Source of the DNA: Candidatus Aenigmatarchaeota archaeon
GTDB taxonomy: Archaea; Aenigmatarchaeota; Aenigmatarchaeia; QMZP01; JAFGSV01
DNA: 40,838 bases
Assembly: GCA_016934325.1 (NCBI GenBank)
Contig: JAFGSV010000030.1
Span: 1-40,838 of the forward strand
Direction: 5' to 3'
In this document: piece after piece, positions 16,554 to 25,061 of the stretch
How positions within the stretch are numbered: position 1 is the first letter of the stretch
Layout of the letters: each line of letters starts with the position of its first letter
The notes under the pieces: generated by a model
Told to the model about the DNA's origin: nothing
The model's database searches: none
Seen by the model: only the letters and a program-made list of their open reading frames with translations
Made by a program: the position numbers and the translations under genes

Positions 16554-17726
16554 ATGGTTATGGAAAGGGGGCATGGCAAGGCCAAGGCCGTGGTCGCCGC
16601 GGCCAGCGCGGGCACCGACATCCCCGGCGCCGTCGATCGCGTTCTCAAACTCATCGGGGGGATCGGCACGGGGGCGGAAAGCGCGCTGATCAAGCCGAAC
16701 GTCGTATTCGCGATCAGGCCTTCCAGCGGCATAGTCACCAATCCCCTCGTTATCGAGGGCATCATGAAGCATCTCATATCCAATGGGCTAGACCCGGGGA
16801 ATATCGTCGTTGGGGAGTCCGGGTCAATGGGCTTCGACACGGGCAAGGCGTTCAGAAAGACAGGCACCACGGAGCTCTGCAGGAGGTACGGCGCCAAGAC
16901 ACTGGATTTCTACGGGAAGGATATGGTCACGAAGCGTGTCACCATAGACGGGAGGGATATCAGGATCGACATCGCGAAGGCGGTGTTCGACGCCGATCTC
17001 GTCGTCAATGCGCCTGTAATAAAGACGCATTTCCAGACCGGAATCTCAATGGCGGTGAAGAACATGTTCGGTGCCGTCGGCTTCGAGTCGAGGAAGACGA
17101 TCCACAAGTACTGCCTTGACGAGGGCCTGGCCCACATAAGCAAGATTCTACCGCGACACGTGACAGTAGGCGATGCAACGATCGGCTTGCAAGGATTCGG
17201 CCCCTCGATAAAGGGAATGCCGGGGAAGTGGGGGCTGGTCTTCGCCAGCAAGGACCCGGTGGCCCATGACTCGGCGATATGCAGGCTGTTCGGGGTGGAT
17301 GTTCCCGAACACGTGAAGATGGCAGCCGATATCGGTGCAGGTGTCATGGACCCAGCCAGCATAGAGATAATCGGAGAGAAACAAAGCATGTTGAGTAGGA
17401 AGATGAAGCCACCTCTCGGTCAGTTCAGCCCGCTGGACGGGGTGAACGCCATTGACGGGGGCGCCTGCGCTTATTGTCTTTATGCGGTTTATCTCGTCCT
17501 GCAGAGGCTGGCCACCCAGGGCGTGAAGCCCAAAAGAAGGATAGACATCCTGTTCGGCCGAGACATAGACGAGAGCGCCTGCGACCCGAAGAGGGAGAAG
17601 ATACTGTGCGGGGACTGCACCGAGAGGTTCAAGGAAAAGTACGGGAACCTGATATCTGGCTGCCCTCCCAAGAAGTCCGAGATAATCAGGGTTGTCAGGA
17701 AGATGATTGGTGCGGACGAGCGGTGA
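16554..17726 (+). CDS. DUF362-family protein
   Basis: About 390 aa. The body matches DUF362: ALIKPNVV near the start, GESGSMGFDTGKAF, then the hallmark LVVNAPVIKTHFQTGISMAVKNMFG. DUF362 proteins are often linked to iron-sulfur centres, but their reactions are mostly unknown. A C-terminal part adds Cys pairs: GGACAYC (about Cys305/Cys308), then a CDP...CGDC...GCPPKK cluster over the last 70 residues, possibly a metal site. It is convergent with, and overlaps by 32 bp, the Gfo/Idh/MocA-like gene. Function not assigned. Start chosen from the TATA position; ATG 16560 is also possible. Confidence 0.85.
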   Translation: MVMERGHGKAKAVVAAASAGTDIPGAVDRVLKLIGGIGTGAESALIKPNVVFAIRPSSGIVTNPLVIEGIMKHLISNGLDPGNIVVGESGSMGFDTGKAFRKTGTTELCRRYGAKTLDFYGKDMVTKRVTIDGRDIRIDIAKAVFDADLVVNAPVIKTHFQTGISMAVKNMFGAVGFESRKTIHKYCLDEGLAHISKILPRHVTVGDATIGLQGFGPSIKGMPGKWGLVFASKDPVAHDSAICRLFGVDVPEHVKMAADIGAGVMDPASIEIIGEKQSMLSRKMKPPLGQFSPLDGVNAIDGGACAYCLYAVYLVLQRLATQGVKPKRRIDILFGRDIDESACDPKREKILCGDCTERFKEKYGNLISGCPPKKSEIIRVVRKMIGADER

Positions 17727-18573
17727 TGCCAACCGGACCGGCCAGCATCGTCTTTGCCTCCAGCGTCTTCTCGAGAACCCTCCCCACGAAGGCATAGCTG
17801 ACGGGATTCCCTTCACGATTCATGAAATCACTTACCAGTGCCATCAGTGGCTCCTCTTTCCGCACGAAATAGCTTCTGAAGCTCCAGGCCCCGGCATCGC
17901 ACAGGTTGGGATCGCTGATTCTCGCATCTAGTATATGGATTTCCTGCCTGAGCAGGTCGGCCCTTATCCTGAGAGTCTTGCAGAAAATCTCGATTATCCT
18001 CTCCTTGTACTCGTTGACGTTGCTGGCAGTCAGCTGAGCGTCGACCTCTCCTATTCTCATCATCAGCGTGCATCTGCTCCTTCCCTTGTCGGCAAAGCAT
18101 GACATGATTTCCATAGAAGCCTTTTCGGCGCCGGTAATATACATGAGGGTGCCTATTCCGTGCAACACAGAATCCTCGACAATATCTATCTTGGAGTGGC
18201 TTATGGGGCCAATCCTGTCCAGCCGCATCCCTAGAACCTTCCTTCCCTTTATCAGCTCCGATACATTTCTGACGACAGGATTGAATATGTCGAATGAACC
18301 AATGTACAGCTTCAATCCGTGCTCGCGTGCATACTGCACGAAAGAGAAGTCCCCCGAAGGGCCGAAGATGAGCTGCTCTGAGAAGACGTCAATACCTCCC
18401 CTGAGTGCCCTGCTTATGTTCTCTGGTGTGCAAAGCGCCCCCGAGAAGAAGGCCATGTCGCAATCCAGTTCACGAGGGAGCTTCCTGGCCTTTCTCACGT
18501 ACAGCCCCTCCTTCTCAAGCAGATATCTGAACCTGTCCGAGAAGTAATCCATGCCGACTACCAGCGCCTTCAT
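17695..18573 (-). CDS. Degenerate Gfo/Idh/MocA-like protein
   Basis: A 292-aa protein. The middle region LKLYIGSFDIFNPVVRNVSELI, followed by KVLGMRLDRIGP and the segment IVEDSVLHGIGTLMYITGA, aligns by eye with the corresponding region of the WlbA/WbpB-like oxidoreductase in this window (GHIERFNPAVQRLKELI ... NVIIDIAVHDIDVFNYLLG). The N-terminal GxGxxG nucleotide-binding loop is not visible (VVGMDYFSDRF) and the EKP catalytic motif reads as SEQ, so it is probably not a normal dehydrogenase. It overlaps the Lrp-like gene by 4 bp (ATGA), so the two are translationally coupled. It may be a sensor or partner for that regulator, or an altered enzyme of the acyl operon's pathway; both are guesses. 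Confidence 0.65.
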   Translation of the reverse strand: MKALVVGMDYFSDRFRYLLEKEGLYVRKARKLPRELDCDMAFFSGALCTPENISRALRGGIDVFSEQLIFGPSGDFSFVQYAREHGLKLYIGSFDIFNPVVRNVSELIKGRKVLGMRLDRIGPISHSKIDIVEDSVLHGIGTLMYITGAEKASMEIMSCFADKGRSRCTLMMRIGEVDAQLTASNVNEYKERIIEIFCKTLRIRADLLRQEIHILDARISDPNLCDAGAWSFRSYFVRKEEPLMALVSDFMNREGNPVSYAFVGRVLEKTLEAKTMLAGPVGITARPHQSSS

Positions 18574-18995
18574 ATGAAACCCTCCTTGCCAAGCATCACG
18601 GTCTTGTAGCTCCTTATCTTGTCGTTGTACGCGAGAACCGATGTCAGGAAATGCCTCATCTGCTGCTCGTTCTCGAATACGGTCAGGACGAAATAGTCGA
18701 AATCCCCGCCCACCTTCAGGACGCGCTTGACATTGCCGAACTCGTTGATCTTCTGGATGAAGCTCTTATCGAGCGGCTGGAAGAACTCGAGCATGAACAG
18801 GACGGGCAGTAGGCCGAAGGCGGAATAGTTGACTATGTATTTCTTCCTGATGGCCTTCCCCCTCTCAAGCTTCTTGATGTGGCCGTGGACCCCGGCCGGT
18901 GTTATGTTAAGATTTTTAGCAAAATCAGATATTTTTGTGACGTTCTTATCCTCTATCAGGCTCAGTATCCTGCTCAACGATCTTGTCAGCTTCAT
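18570..18995 (-). CDS. Lrp/AsnC-like transcriptional regulator
   Basis: A 141-aa protein. An N-terminal winged helix-turn-helix (about 8-55, LSLIEDKNVTKISDFAKNLN then ITPAGVHGHIKKLERG) precedes an alpha/beta ligand-binding-like domain (VKRVLKVGGDFDYFVLTVFENEQQMRHFL). The order and size are those of Lrp/AsnC regulators. It is divergent from the ACP operon across about 84 bp that contains a perfect 17-bp inverted repeat, so it probably controls itself and that operon. A minus-strand TATA-like CATAAAAATAG (19016-19026) sits 26 bp from the ATG, fitting a leaderless transcript. Confidence 0.85.
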   Translation of the reverse strand: MKLTRSLSRILSLIEDKNVTKISDFAKNLNITPAGVHGHIKKLERGKAIRKKYIVNYSAFGLLPVLFMLEFFQPLDKSFIQKINEFGNVKRVLKVGGDFDYFVLTVFENEQQMRHFLTSVLAYNDKIRSYKTVMLGKEGFI

Positions 18996-19032
18996 AATAA
19001 TCTTAATATTTTTAACTATTTTTATGATAATT

Positions 19033-19049
19033 GATTAAATATGTTAATC
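19033..19049. promoter_or_regulatory. Perfect inverted repeat, candidate operator
   Basis: GATTAA-ATATG-TTAATC is a perfect 6-bp inverted repeat with a 5-bp spacer. It touches the TATA box of the acyl operon (19050) and lies 6 bp upstream of the TATA-like box of the divergent Lrp-like gene. Size and position suit binding by the Lrp-like protein. Confidence 0.5.
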
Positions 19050-19058
19050 TTTATAAAG
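19050..19058 (+). promoter_or_regulatory. TATA box of the ACP/acyl operon
   Basis: TTTATAAAG is centred 26 bp before the ATG at 19080. This supports a leaderless transcript beginning at that ATG rather than at the upstream ATG at 19041, which lies before the box. Confidence 0.6.
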
Positions 19059-19079
19059 ACCACATTTCTACTATCATCT

Positions 19080-19850
19080 ATGACCGGGGGCTCAATGATC
19101 TCTGATGATGCGAAAATCGGGGAGGATGCGAAGATCGGCAAGCTGGTCATCATAGAGGAGGGATGCGTCATCGGCAATGGCGTTTCCATCGGCGACAGGG
19201 TGACCTTGCACAAGGGAACAAGGATTGGTGACAACTCGGTCATACAGGAGAGCTGCATCATAGGAAAGCACCCCAGACCGGGGCCGAGGACTTCGCACAA
19301 AATCGACCCGCAGCCGGGTGCGGTCATTGGTGAGAAGGTTCTGGTCGGCGCGTTCTCAATAGTTTATGCAGGCACGGTCATCCATGATTACTGCTACGTC
19401 GGTGACTTCGTCGGGATCAGGGAGAAATGCGACATAGGCGAGTACTCGACGGTCGGCCGGGGAGTCCTTATCGAGTTCGGCGTGAAATGCGGGCATCATG
19501 TAAGGATAATGAACAACGCCCAGATCACCGAGGGCACGAGAATCGGGAACAACGTTTTCGTGGCGCCCGACGTAAGCACGATGACCGACAGGAAGATGGC
19601 AAGGGACGACAACATATTCGTTCCCCCGGTCTTCGAGGATAACACCAGGATCGGCAGCAACGCCGTCATACTTCCGGGAGTCAGGGTCGAGAAGGAAGGG
19701 ACCGTGGGCGCTGGCTCTGTAGTGATGAAGGACGTGAAGGAGAACCAGATCGTGGTCGGGAACCCGGCCAAGCTCGCGGGGATCGTCATGAAAAGGGACA
19801 GGCTGAGCCCGGACGGCACGCCGAACTGGAGGCTGAAGGGAAAGGAGTGA
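19080..19850 (+). CDS. Left-handed beta-helix (hexapeptide-repeat) acyltransferase
   Basis: A 256-aa protein and the first gene of the acyl operon. It is built almost entirely of hexapeptide repeats ([I/V]Gxx[A/V]x), for example IGEDAKIGKLVIIEEGCVIG and later TRIGSNAVILPGVRV. It ends with the NPAK loop (IVVGNPAKLAG) typical of sugar and amino-acid N/O-acyltransferases of this fold. These enzymes move an acyl group from CoA or ACP to an amine or hydroxyl. The adjacent carrier protein makes acyl-ACP a likely donor; the acceptor is unknown. Starting at the upstream ATG (19041) would add 13 residues that overlap the TATA box. Confidence 0.85.
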   Translation: MTGGSMISDDAKIGEDAKIGKLVIIEEGCVIGNGVSIGDRVTLHKGTRIGDNSVIQESCIIGKHPRPGPRTSHKIDPQPGAVIGEKVLVGAFSIVYAGTVIHDYCYVGDFVGIREKCDIGEYSTVGRGVLIEFGVKCGHHVRIMNNAQITEGTRIGNNVFVAPDVSTMTDRKMARDDNIFVPPVFEDNTRIGSNAVILPGVRVEKEGTVGAGSVVMKDVKENQIVVGNPAKLAGIVMKRDRLSPDGTPNWRLKGKE

Positions 19851-19855
19851 TTCGG

Positions 19856-20113
19856 ATGGCAGACGGAGACATCGAGGAAAGGATCAGGAAGGTATTCACG
19901 AGCGTATTCGAGGGCGTCAAGGCGGAAGACGTGACCTTCGACGGGAAGCATGAGGAGTTCGACGAATGGGACTCGCTCACGCACATGAACCTCGTGTCGG
20001 CGCTCGAGGAGGAGTTCGGGATAAGCCTCAGCGTCGATGACATCTCGGAGATGGACACCGTGACGAGGGTCCTGGAGACCGTGAAGAAGCTGCATAACGG
20101 CAAAGGGGGGTAG
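19856..20113 (+). CDS. Acyl carrier protein
   Basis: 85 aa, acidic and helical, with the phosphopantetheine site EWDSLTHMNLV (Ser40). An FGISLS...DISEM...VTRVLE tail is typical of ACPs. ACPs are uncommon in archaea, which make isoprenoid lipids. Here it lies 5 bp after the acyltransferase and six genes ahead of an AcpS-type enzyme, so carrier and activating enzyme travel together. GGAG (19844-19847) lies 8 nt before ATG 19856; a GTG at 19847 would overlap the upstream gene and is less likely. Confidence 0.93.
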   Translation: MADGDIEERIRKVFTSVFEGVKAEDVTFDGKHEEFDEWDSLTHMNLVSALEEEFGISLSVDDISEMDTVTRVLETVKKLHNGKGG

Positions 20114-20118
20114 GTCAG

Positions 20119-21636
20119 ATGAACCTCACCCGGCTTATCCTGGAGAGAAATTCCGGCAATACGGAATCGATATGCCTGACGCAAGGCGATGATAGCTATT
20201 CCTACGGACAGCTGTTCGCCATGGTTGGCAAGGTGAAGGGATTCCTCTCGGGGAAAACAGGGAAAGGCGACAGGGTCGGATTGCTTTGCGAGAACGGCAT
20301 TGGATTCGTCTCGGCATATCTCGCCTGCCTCGATTCGGGGGTCGTGGTGGTGCCGACGAACACGAGCTCCTCCCGGGAGGAGCTGGAGTACATGGCCGGA
20401 AACTGCGCAATCAAGTTGTTCATCTGCTCCGCCAAGATGAGGAAGAAGCTGGAACTCGGCATACCGGATCATGACATATCGGGAATCCTTGAAGGTGACG
20501 GACCCGAAGCGCGGATAGGGAAGGAGAACCTGACGGATAAAGGTGATCTGGCGGCGTTGATGCATACATCAGGCAGCACCGGCAAGCCGAACGCCGTCAT
20601 GGTGACCCACGGCAACCTGCTCGCGAACACGTCATCCATACTCGGATATCTCGACATGAAGCCGAGCGACAGGACCATGGTCGTCCTCCCTTTCTATTAC
20701 TGCTATGGCGCATCACTGCTCCACATGACGCTGTGCGCGGGCGGACGGGTCGTCATAAACAACAAGTTCATGTTCCCTCAACGTGTCGCCAACGAGATAG
20801 TGGAGAAGAGGTGCACGATATTCGCTGGGGTTCCCAGCACATACCAGATAATGCTCAAGTACACGAGGATGGCTGAGATGGACATGTCTTGCCTGAGGTA
20901 TGCGCTGCAGGCGGGAGGGAAGCTCCCTGCAGACCACCTCAAGCAGCTGATGAAGGCGCTGCCCGGCACCGGCATAGTCGTCATGTACGGGCAGACGGAG
21001 GCGACGGCAAGGCTTTCATACCTCCCTCCGGACCTGCTAGAATCGAAGCTGGGGTCGGTGGGAAGAGGCATACCGGGAGTCGAGCTGAAGGTCATCGACG
21101 GAAGCGGGCGGGACGCCAAGCCCGGGGAGAGGGGCGAGATAATAGCCAGGGGAAACAACATATCGCCCGGTTACCTGAACAACGATGAAGAGACGCGCAT
21201 GACTTTCAGGGACGGGTGGCTCCATACGGGGGACATAGCCACCGTCGATGATGAAGGGTTCATATATGTCGTCGACAGGGAGAAGGACTTCGTGAAGGTG
21301 GGCGGGAACAGGGTTTCCCTGGCGGAGATAGAGAACACGGCCCTGCCGCTCAAAGGCGTAAGCGAGGCCATCGCAGTGGGCTTCCCTGACGAAATCCTCG
21401 GGGAAGCGGTCGCACTGTTCGTCGTCCCCGCGAACAACGGCCTGAAGCCGCAGGATGTGATGCGGATATGCAGTAAGGAGCTGCCGGCCTACAAGGTGCC
21501 CAAGACCGTCAGAATCATCGACAGGATACCGAGGAACGCTTACGGAAAGGTCCAGAGATTCAAGCTGCTGGAGCAGGTAAGCGTAAATCCCGGCGGACCC
21601 AAGAATACAGCAGAGAAGGTGGCCAGTGATGGATGA
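20119..21636 (+). CDS. AMP-forming acyl-CoA/acyl-ACP ligase
   Basis: 505 aa of the ANL (acyl-CoA synthetase/NRPS adenylation) superfamily. The P-loop TSGSTGKPNAVMVTHGN starts at about residue 150. Other motifs are VMYGQTEA (288-295), WLHTGDIA, VDREKDFVKVGGNRV, and the C-terminal catalytic Lys in YGKVQRF (Lys477). It would adenylate a carboxylic acid with ATP and pass it to a thiol. It sits 5 bp after the ACP gene, so the carrier's phosphopantetheine is the likely acceptor. The substrate cannot be read from the sequence by eye. Overlaps the next gene by 8 bp. Confidence 0.9.
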   Translation: MNLTRLILERNSGNTESICLTQGDDSYSYGQLFAMVGKVKGFLSGKTGKGDRVGLLCENGIGFVSAYLACLDSGVVVVPTNTSSSREELEYMAGNCAIKLFICSAKMRKKLELGIPDHDISGILEGDGPEARIGKENLTDKGDLAALMHTSGSTGKPNAVMVTHGNLLANTSSILGYLDMKPSDRTMVVLPFYYCYGASLLHMTLCAGGRVVINNKFMFPQRVANEIVEKRCTIFAGVPSTYQIMLKYTRMAEMDMSCLRYALQAGGKLPADHLKQLMKALPGTGIVVMYGQTEATARLSYLPPDLLESKLGSVGRGIPGVELKVIDGSGRDAKPGERGEIIARGNNISPGYLNNDEETRMTFRDGWLHTGDIATVDDEGFIYVVDREKDFVKVGGNRVSLAEIENTALPLKGVSEAIAVGFPDEILGEAVALFVVPANNGLKPQDVMRICSKELPAYKVPKTVRIIDRIPRNAYGKVQRFKLLEQVSVNPGGPKNTAEKVASDG

Positions 21637-22690
21637 CCGGATAATCCAGATGCTGCCCAAGGTCCATTTCCCGGGCGCGGTTTTCACGGGAGCCAACTCC
21701 CTGTTCTACCTGAAGACGCTGGACCAGGCGAAGACGCTCATCGTGGCCTCGGAGACGGCCTGGAGGCTCCACCGGGCGAAGATCGAGAAGCACATGCAAT
21801 CCAAGAGGATCATAGAAGCGGGCCACGAGCCGACGGTGGATGACATGGAAAGCCTAAAGGCGGAGGTCAGGAAAGGCGGCTACGAGAGCGTCATTGGGTT
21901 TGGCGGCGGCTCGGCCATGGACCTGGCAAAGACCAGCAGGATGCAGGACGACGGCATAAGGCTGGTGCTCATTCCCACGACGAGCGGGACCGGCTCCGAG
22001 TCGAGCAGGTACGCAATCATGATAAACGAAAAGAAAGAGAAGGAGCCGGTGACTTCCGAGAAGATGGTTCCCGACGTGGTGCTGCTTGACCATTCATTCA
22101 CCCTTTCTCTGCCACCCTTCGAGACCGCATACACATCCATAGACGCCTTGTCGCACTCGGTCGAGGGGCTTGTCTCGAGGCTTGGCAATCCATTGAGCGA
22201 CTCGCTGGCAGCAGCATCGATCGACATCATTGCTGAGAATCTACCGAAGGCCTTCAGGAACCAGCTTGATGCGCAGGCAAGGTCGGCCCTTCAGGTCGCC
22301 GGGTTCCTCGGCGGGCTGGTCCAGAGCAGCGCATCCGTGGGCCTGGCCCATTCGTTCGCCAACTGTCTCGGCCCGAAGCTGGGGATACCGCATGGGGCGG
22401 CGATAGCTGCGTTCCTGCCAGATGTCGTCAGGTTCAACATGGAGAAGTCGGAAAAGTGCGCGAAGCTTAGGAATCCGGCGTTCCTCAGGGATGGCGATGT
22501 GGCCGGGAAGCTGTCAGGCCTGCTGGGGCAGGTGGGCCTCGCGGACTACCTCAATCAGCTCGACTTCAGCCCTGTCGATATCGACGCGGCCGCGGAAAGT
22601 ATAAAGAGCGATGTCTGCACAAAGACGAACCCGTACAACCCGAGCGTCGATGAGATCAGAGGGTTGCTGGCATCTTTCGGGGTGAGATGA
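21629..22690 (+). CDS. Iron-type (group III) alcohol dehydrogenase
   Basis: 353 aa. An NAD(P)-binding segment GFGGGSAMDLAK is followed by PTTSGTGSESSRYAIM. All four metal ligands of the family are present: Asp172 and His176 in SIDALSHSVEG, His241 in GLAHSFANCLG, and His255 in GIPHGAA. It would interconvert an aldehyde and an alcohol, in context probably reducing the aldehyde made by the LuxC-like enzyme. Translationally coupled on both sides (8-bp and 4-bp overlaps). AAGGTGG lies just before the start. A GTG at 21626 is an equal in-frame alternative. Confidence 0.92.
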   Translation: MDDRIIQMLPKVHFPGAVFTGANSLFYLKTLDQAKTLIVASETAWRLHRAKIEKHMQSKRIIEAGHEPTVDDMESLKAEVRKGGYESVIGFGGGSAMDLAKTSRMQDDGIRLVLIPTTSGTGSESSRYAIMINEKKEKEPVTSEKMVPDVVLLDHSFTLSLPPFETAYTSIDALSHSVEGLVSRLGNPLSDSLAAASIDIIAENLPKAFRNQLDAQARSALQVAGFLGGLVQSSASVGLAHSFANCLGPKLGIPHGAAIAAFLPDVVRFNMEKSEKCAKLRNPAFLRDGDVAGKLSGLLGQVGLADYLNQLDFSPVDIDAAAESIKSDVCTKTNPYNPSVDEIRGLLASFGVR

Positions 22691-23784
22691 TGGGTGAGAT
22701 AGAGAACCTGCTGGGCGCAGAGCCATTCGGGATGGGAAAGGATGAGAAGAGGGAGAAGTTCCTAAGCGCGATGCGGGAGTCCCTTGCGTTCCATTGCGGC
22801 AACTGCCGGGAGTTCAGGGATTTCTGCGGCAGGCGTGGGTTCGACCCGGCCGGCAAGTTCTCGCTCGAGGACATACCATTCCTGCATGTTGATACATTCA
22901 AGACGGTCAGGCTCGTTTCGGTGCCCGAGAAGGACATAGTCAAGAGCGTGCAATCCAGCTCGACCACCGGGAACGTCCCGAGCACGGTCAGGCTCGACAG
23001 GGTGACGATCGAGAGGCAGAGGAGGGTGCTCAGCTCCATAATGGCCAGCTTCATAGGGCCGGAGAGGAAGGCGTTCATTATACTGGACAGTCCGGAGACC
23101 GTCAAGTCCAAGGAAGGGAAGATATCGTCAAGGGCGAGCGGCATAAGGGGCATGCTCCCGTTCTCAAAGCAGGTGTTCTACGCCCTGAACGAGAATCTTG
23201 AGCCAGACGCAGAATCGCTCAGAAGGGCCGTCGGCGCGATAGGGCCCGGTGTAGAGGTGTGCTTTTTCGGATTCACGTTCCTCATGTATAAGTTCGTCGT
23301 GGAGGCCGAGAAAAACAAGGAGATGCTCGACATGCTCAAGGGGCTGCACGAGCCGGTGATCGTCCACACAGGCGGCTGGAAGAAGCTCAAGGACCTCATG
23401 ATAAGCAAGGCGGAGTTCAACGAGTCAGTCGCCAAGGCGTTCAACACGGTGCCGGGGAAGGTCATAGACATGTACGGCATGACGGAGCAACTGGGGACCG
23501 TTTACCCGGACTGCGAGCGCGGCTACAAGCATGTCCCCGTGTACTCGGATATCATCATCCGTGACCCGAACACGTTCGAGCCCGTCCGAAACGGAGAGCC
23601 CGGGCTCATCCAGCTGCTGAGCCCAGTGCCCAACAGCTATCCAGGCATATCGCTCATCACCGACGACATGGGCGTGATGATCGGCGATGACGGGTGCAAG
23701 TGCGGGAGGAGAGGAGAGCATTTCATCTTCAAGGAGAGGGTCAAGAAGAGCGAGATAAAAGGATGCGGTGACACCCTGAAATGA
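22687..23784 (+). CDS. LuxE-like acyl-protein synthetase
   Basis: 365 aa. It resembles LuxE, the ATP-dependent enzyme of bacterial fatty acid reductase that forms acyl-AMP and hands the acyl group on for reduction. Visible motifs are the nucleotide loop SSSTTGNVPST (90-100), DMYGMTEQ (261-268), and a C-terminal CGRRGEHFIFKERVKKSEIK region like the hinge of adenylating enzymes. The start overlaps the dehydrogenase stop as ATGA, and its own end overlaps the LuxC-like gene as ATGA, so LuxE and LuxC partners are probably made in equal amounts. A second acid-activating enzyme in one operon suggests either two substrates or a relay. Confidence 0.85.
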   Translation: MMGEIENLLGAEPFGMGKDEKREKFLSAMRESLAFHCGNCREFRDFCGRRGFDPAGKFSLEDIPFLHVDTFKTVRLVSVPEKDIVKSVQSSSTTGNVPSTVRLDRVTIERQRRVLSSIMASFIGPERKAFIILDSPETVKSKEGKISSRASGIRGMLPFSKQVFYALNENLEPDAESLRRAVGAIGPGVEVCFFGFTFLMYKFVVEAEKNKEMLDMLKGLHEPVIVHTGGWKKLKDLMISKAEFNESVAKAFNTVPGKVIDMYGMTEQLGTVYPDCERGYKHVPVYSDIIIRDPNTFEPVRNGEPGLIQLLSPVPNSYPGISLITDDMGVMIGDDGCKCGRRGEHFIFKERVKKSEIKGCGDTLK

Positions 23785-25061
23785 GCTTAAAGACTATATT
23801 CTTCGATGGGAGGATATGCCGGAGCGAGCCGGACGGCCTGGACGAGATAGCCGACGCCCTCAGGAAGCAGGCCAGGGCTCTGCACGACATCGAGGTTGAC
23901 GAGCTTGTGGAATTCTTCGACGCCGTCGGCAGGCATTGGCTCAGGAGCCCCGGAATCAAGAAGAGGTTCGGGCCCACGCTCAAATTCCTCGCAAAGTTCA
24001 TGGACAAGGGGAACCTGACGACCCTGCTGGATACAGCCCTGAGGGACAGGCATGCGCTTGACGGTTTCGTCAAGCTAAACAAGACGAAGATGCTTTTCCA
24101 TGCCCAGCCCAGGGGGCTGACTGTACACTGGATAGCCGGGAATGTCCCTGTTCTTGGGATATTCTCCGTCCTGCAGGCGTTGCTTACCAAGAACGCATGC
24201 CTGGTGAAGGCGTCGTCAAGATCATATGAGGACATGACCGCGCTGCTTCAGTCATTCAGCGAAGTCAGCACGAAGAATCTCAAGGGAAACCGGATCGCCA
24301 AGGCCGTCGCGGTCGTCCTTGTTGAGAGGGAGGACAAGGAAAGCCAGCGAAAGCTCTCAATGTCGGCCGACGTGAGGATAGCCTGGGGCGGCAGGGAGGC
24401 GGTCGATGCCATAACGAGATTAGAGAGAAGGGCGGAGACGGAGGACATCATATATGGCCCCAAGTACTCGTATGCCGTGATCGGCAGGGAAAAATTGCGC
24501 GGAGACGTCAGGCCCCTTGCCTACAAGCTCGCCATAGACGCCTCGGCGTTCGACCAGTATGCGTGCTCTTCCCCCCATACCGTGTTCGTCGAGAGGGGCG
24601 GGAAGGCCAGCCCGCTCGATTTCGCCGAGGAGCTGGCGAAGCAGATGGACTTCGTGAGCAAGAAGGTAATACAGCCGGGGAAACCGGACCCCGGCAGGTC
24701 GCTTGACATACTGAAGGCCAGGAACGAATACGAGTTCAGGGGGCAGGTATTCTCTTCGAAGAACACGGACTGGACGGTCATATATTCCGATGAGCAGGGG
24801 CTGGCCCAGGCATGCTTCTCGAGGGTAGTGTTCGTAAGGCCGGTCGATGACATAAGCGACGTCTGCGCCTTCAGCGGCAGAGGGATGCAGACGATGGGAG
24901 TCGCCGTGTCCGACGAGAGGAGGCGGACCTTCGCCGACAGCGCAACGGTTCGCGGCATAGACAGGTGCCCGCCTATCGGGGAGATGTCCTTCTTCCAGTC
25001 CCCCTGGGACGGCATGTTCGCGTTCGACAGGCTTGTGCGCTGGGTGACGACCTATGAGTGA
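23781..25061 (+). CDS. LuxC-like acyl-CoA/acyl-protein reductase
   Basis: 426 aa. It belongs to the LuxC family (aldehyde-dehydrogenase fold), which reduces an enzyme-bound acyl thioester with NAD(P)H to an aldehyde. The catalytic Cys is visible in FDQYACSSPHTVFVE (Cys262). WIAGNVPVLGIFSVLQALLTKNA (about 115-137) matches the LuxC nucleotide-binding region, and a later segment reads FSSKNTDWTVIYS. Length is close to that of LuxC (about 480 aa in luminous bacteria), slightly shorter. Coupled by ATGA overlap to LuxE upstream and by 8 bp to AcpS downstream. No luciferase genes are nearby, so this is not bioluminescence. Confidence 0.88.
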   Translation: MSLKTIFFDGRICRSEPDGLDEIADALRKQARALHDIEVDELVEFFDAVGRHWLRSPGIKKRFGPTLKFLAKFMDKGNLTTLLDTALRDRHALDGFVKLNKTKMLFHAQPRGLTVHWIAGNVPVLGIFSVLQALLTKNACLVKASSRSYEDMTALLQSFSEVSTKNLKGNRIAKAVAVVLVEREDKESQRKLSMSADVRIAWGGREAVDAITRLERRAETEDIIYGPKYSYAVIGREKLRGDVRPLAYKLAIDASAFDQYACSSPHTVFVERGGKASPLDFAEELAKQMDFVSKKVIQPGKPDPGRSLDILKARNEYEFRGQVFSSKNTDWTVIYSDEQGLAQACFSRVVFVRPVDDISDVCAFSGRGMQTMGVAVSDERRRTFADSATVRGIDRCPPIGEMSFFQSPWDGMFAFDRLVRWVTTYE

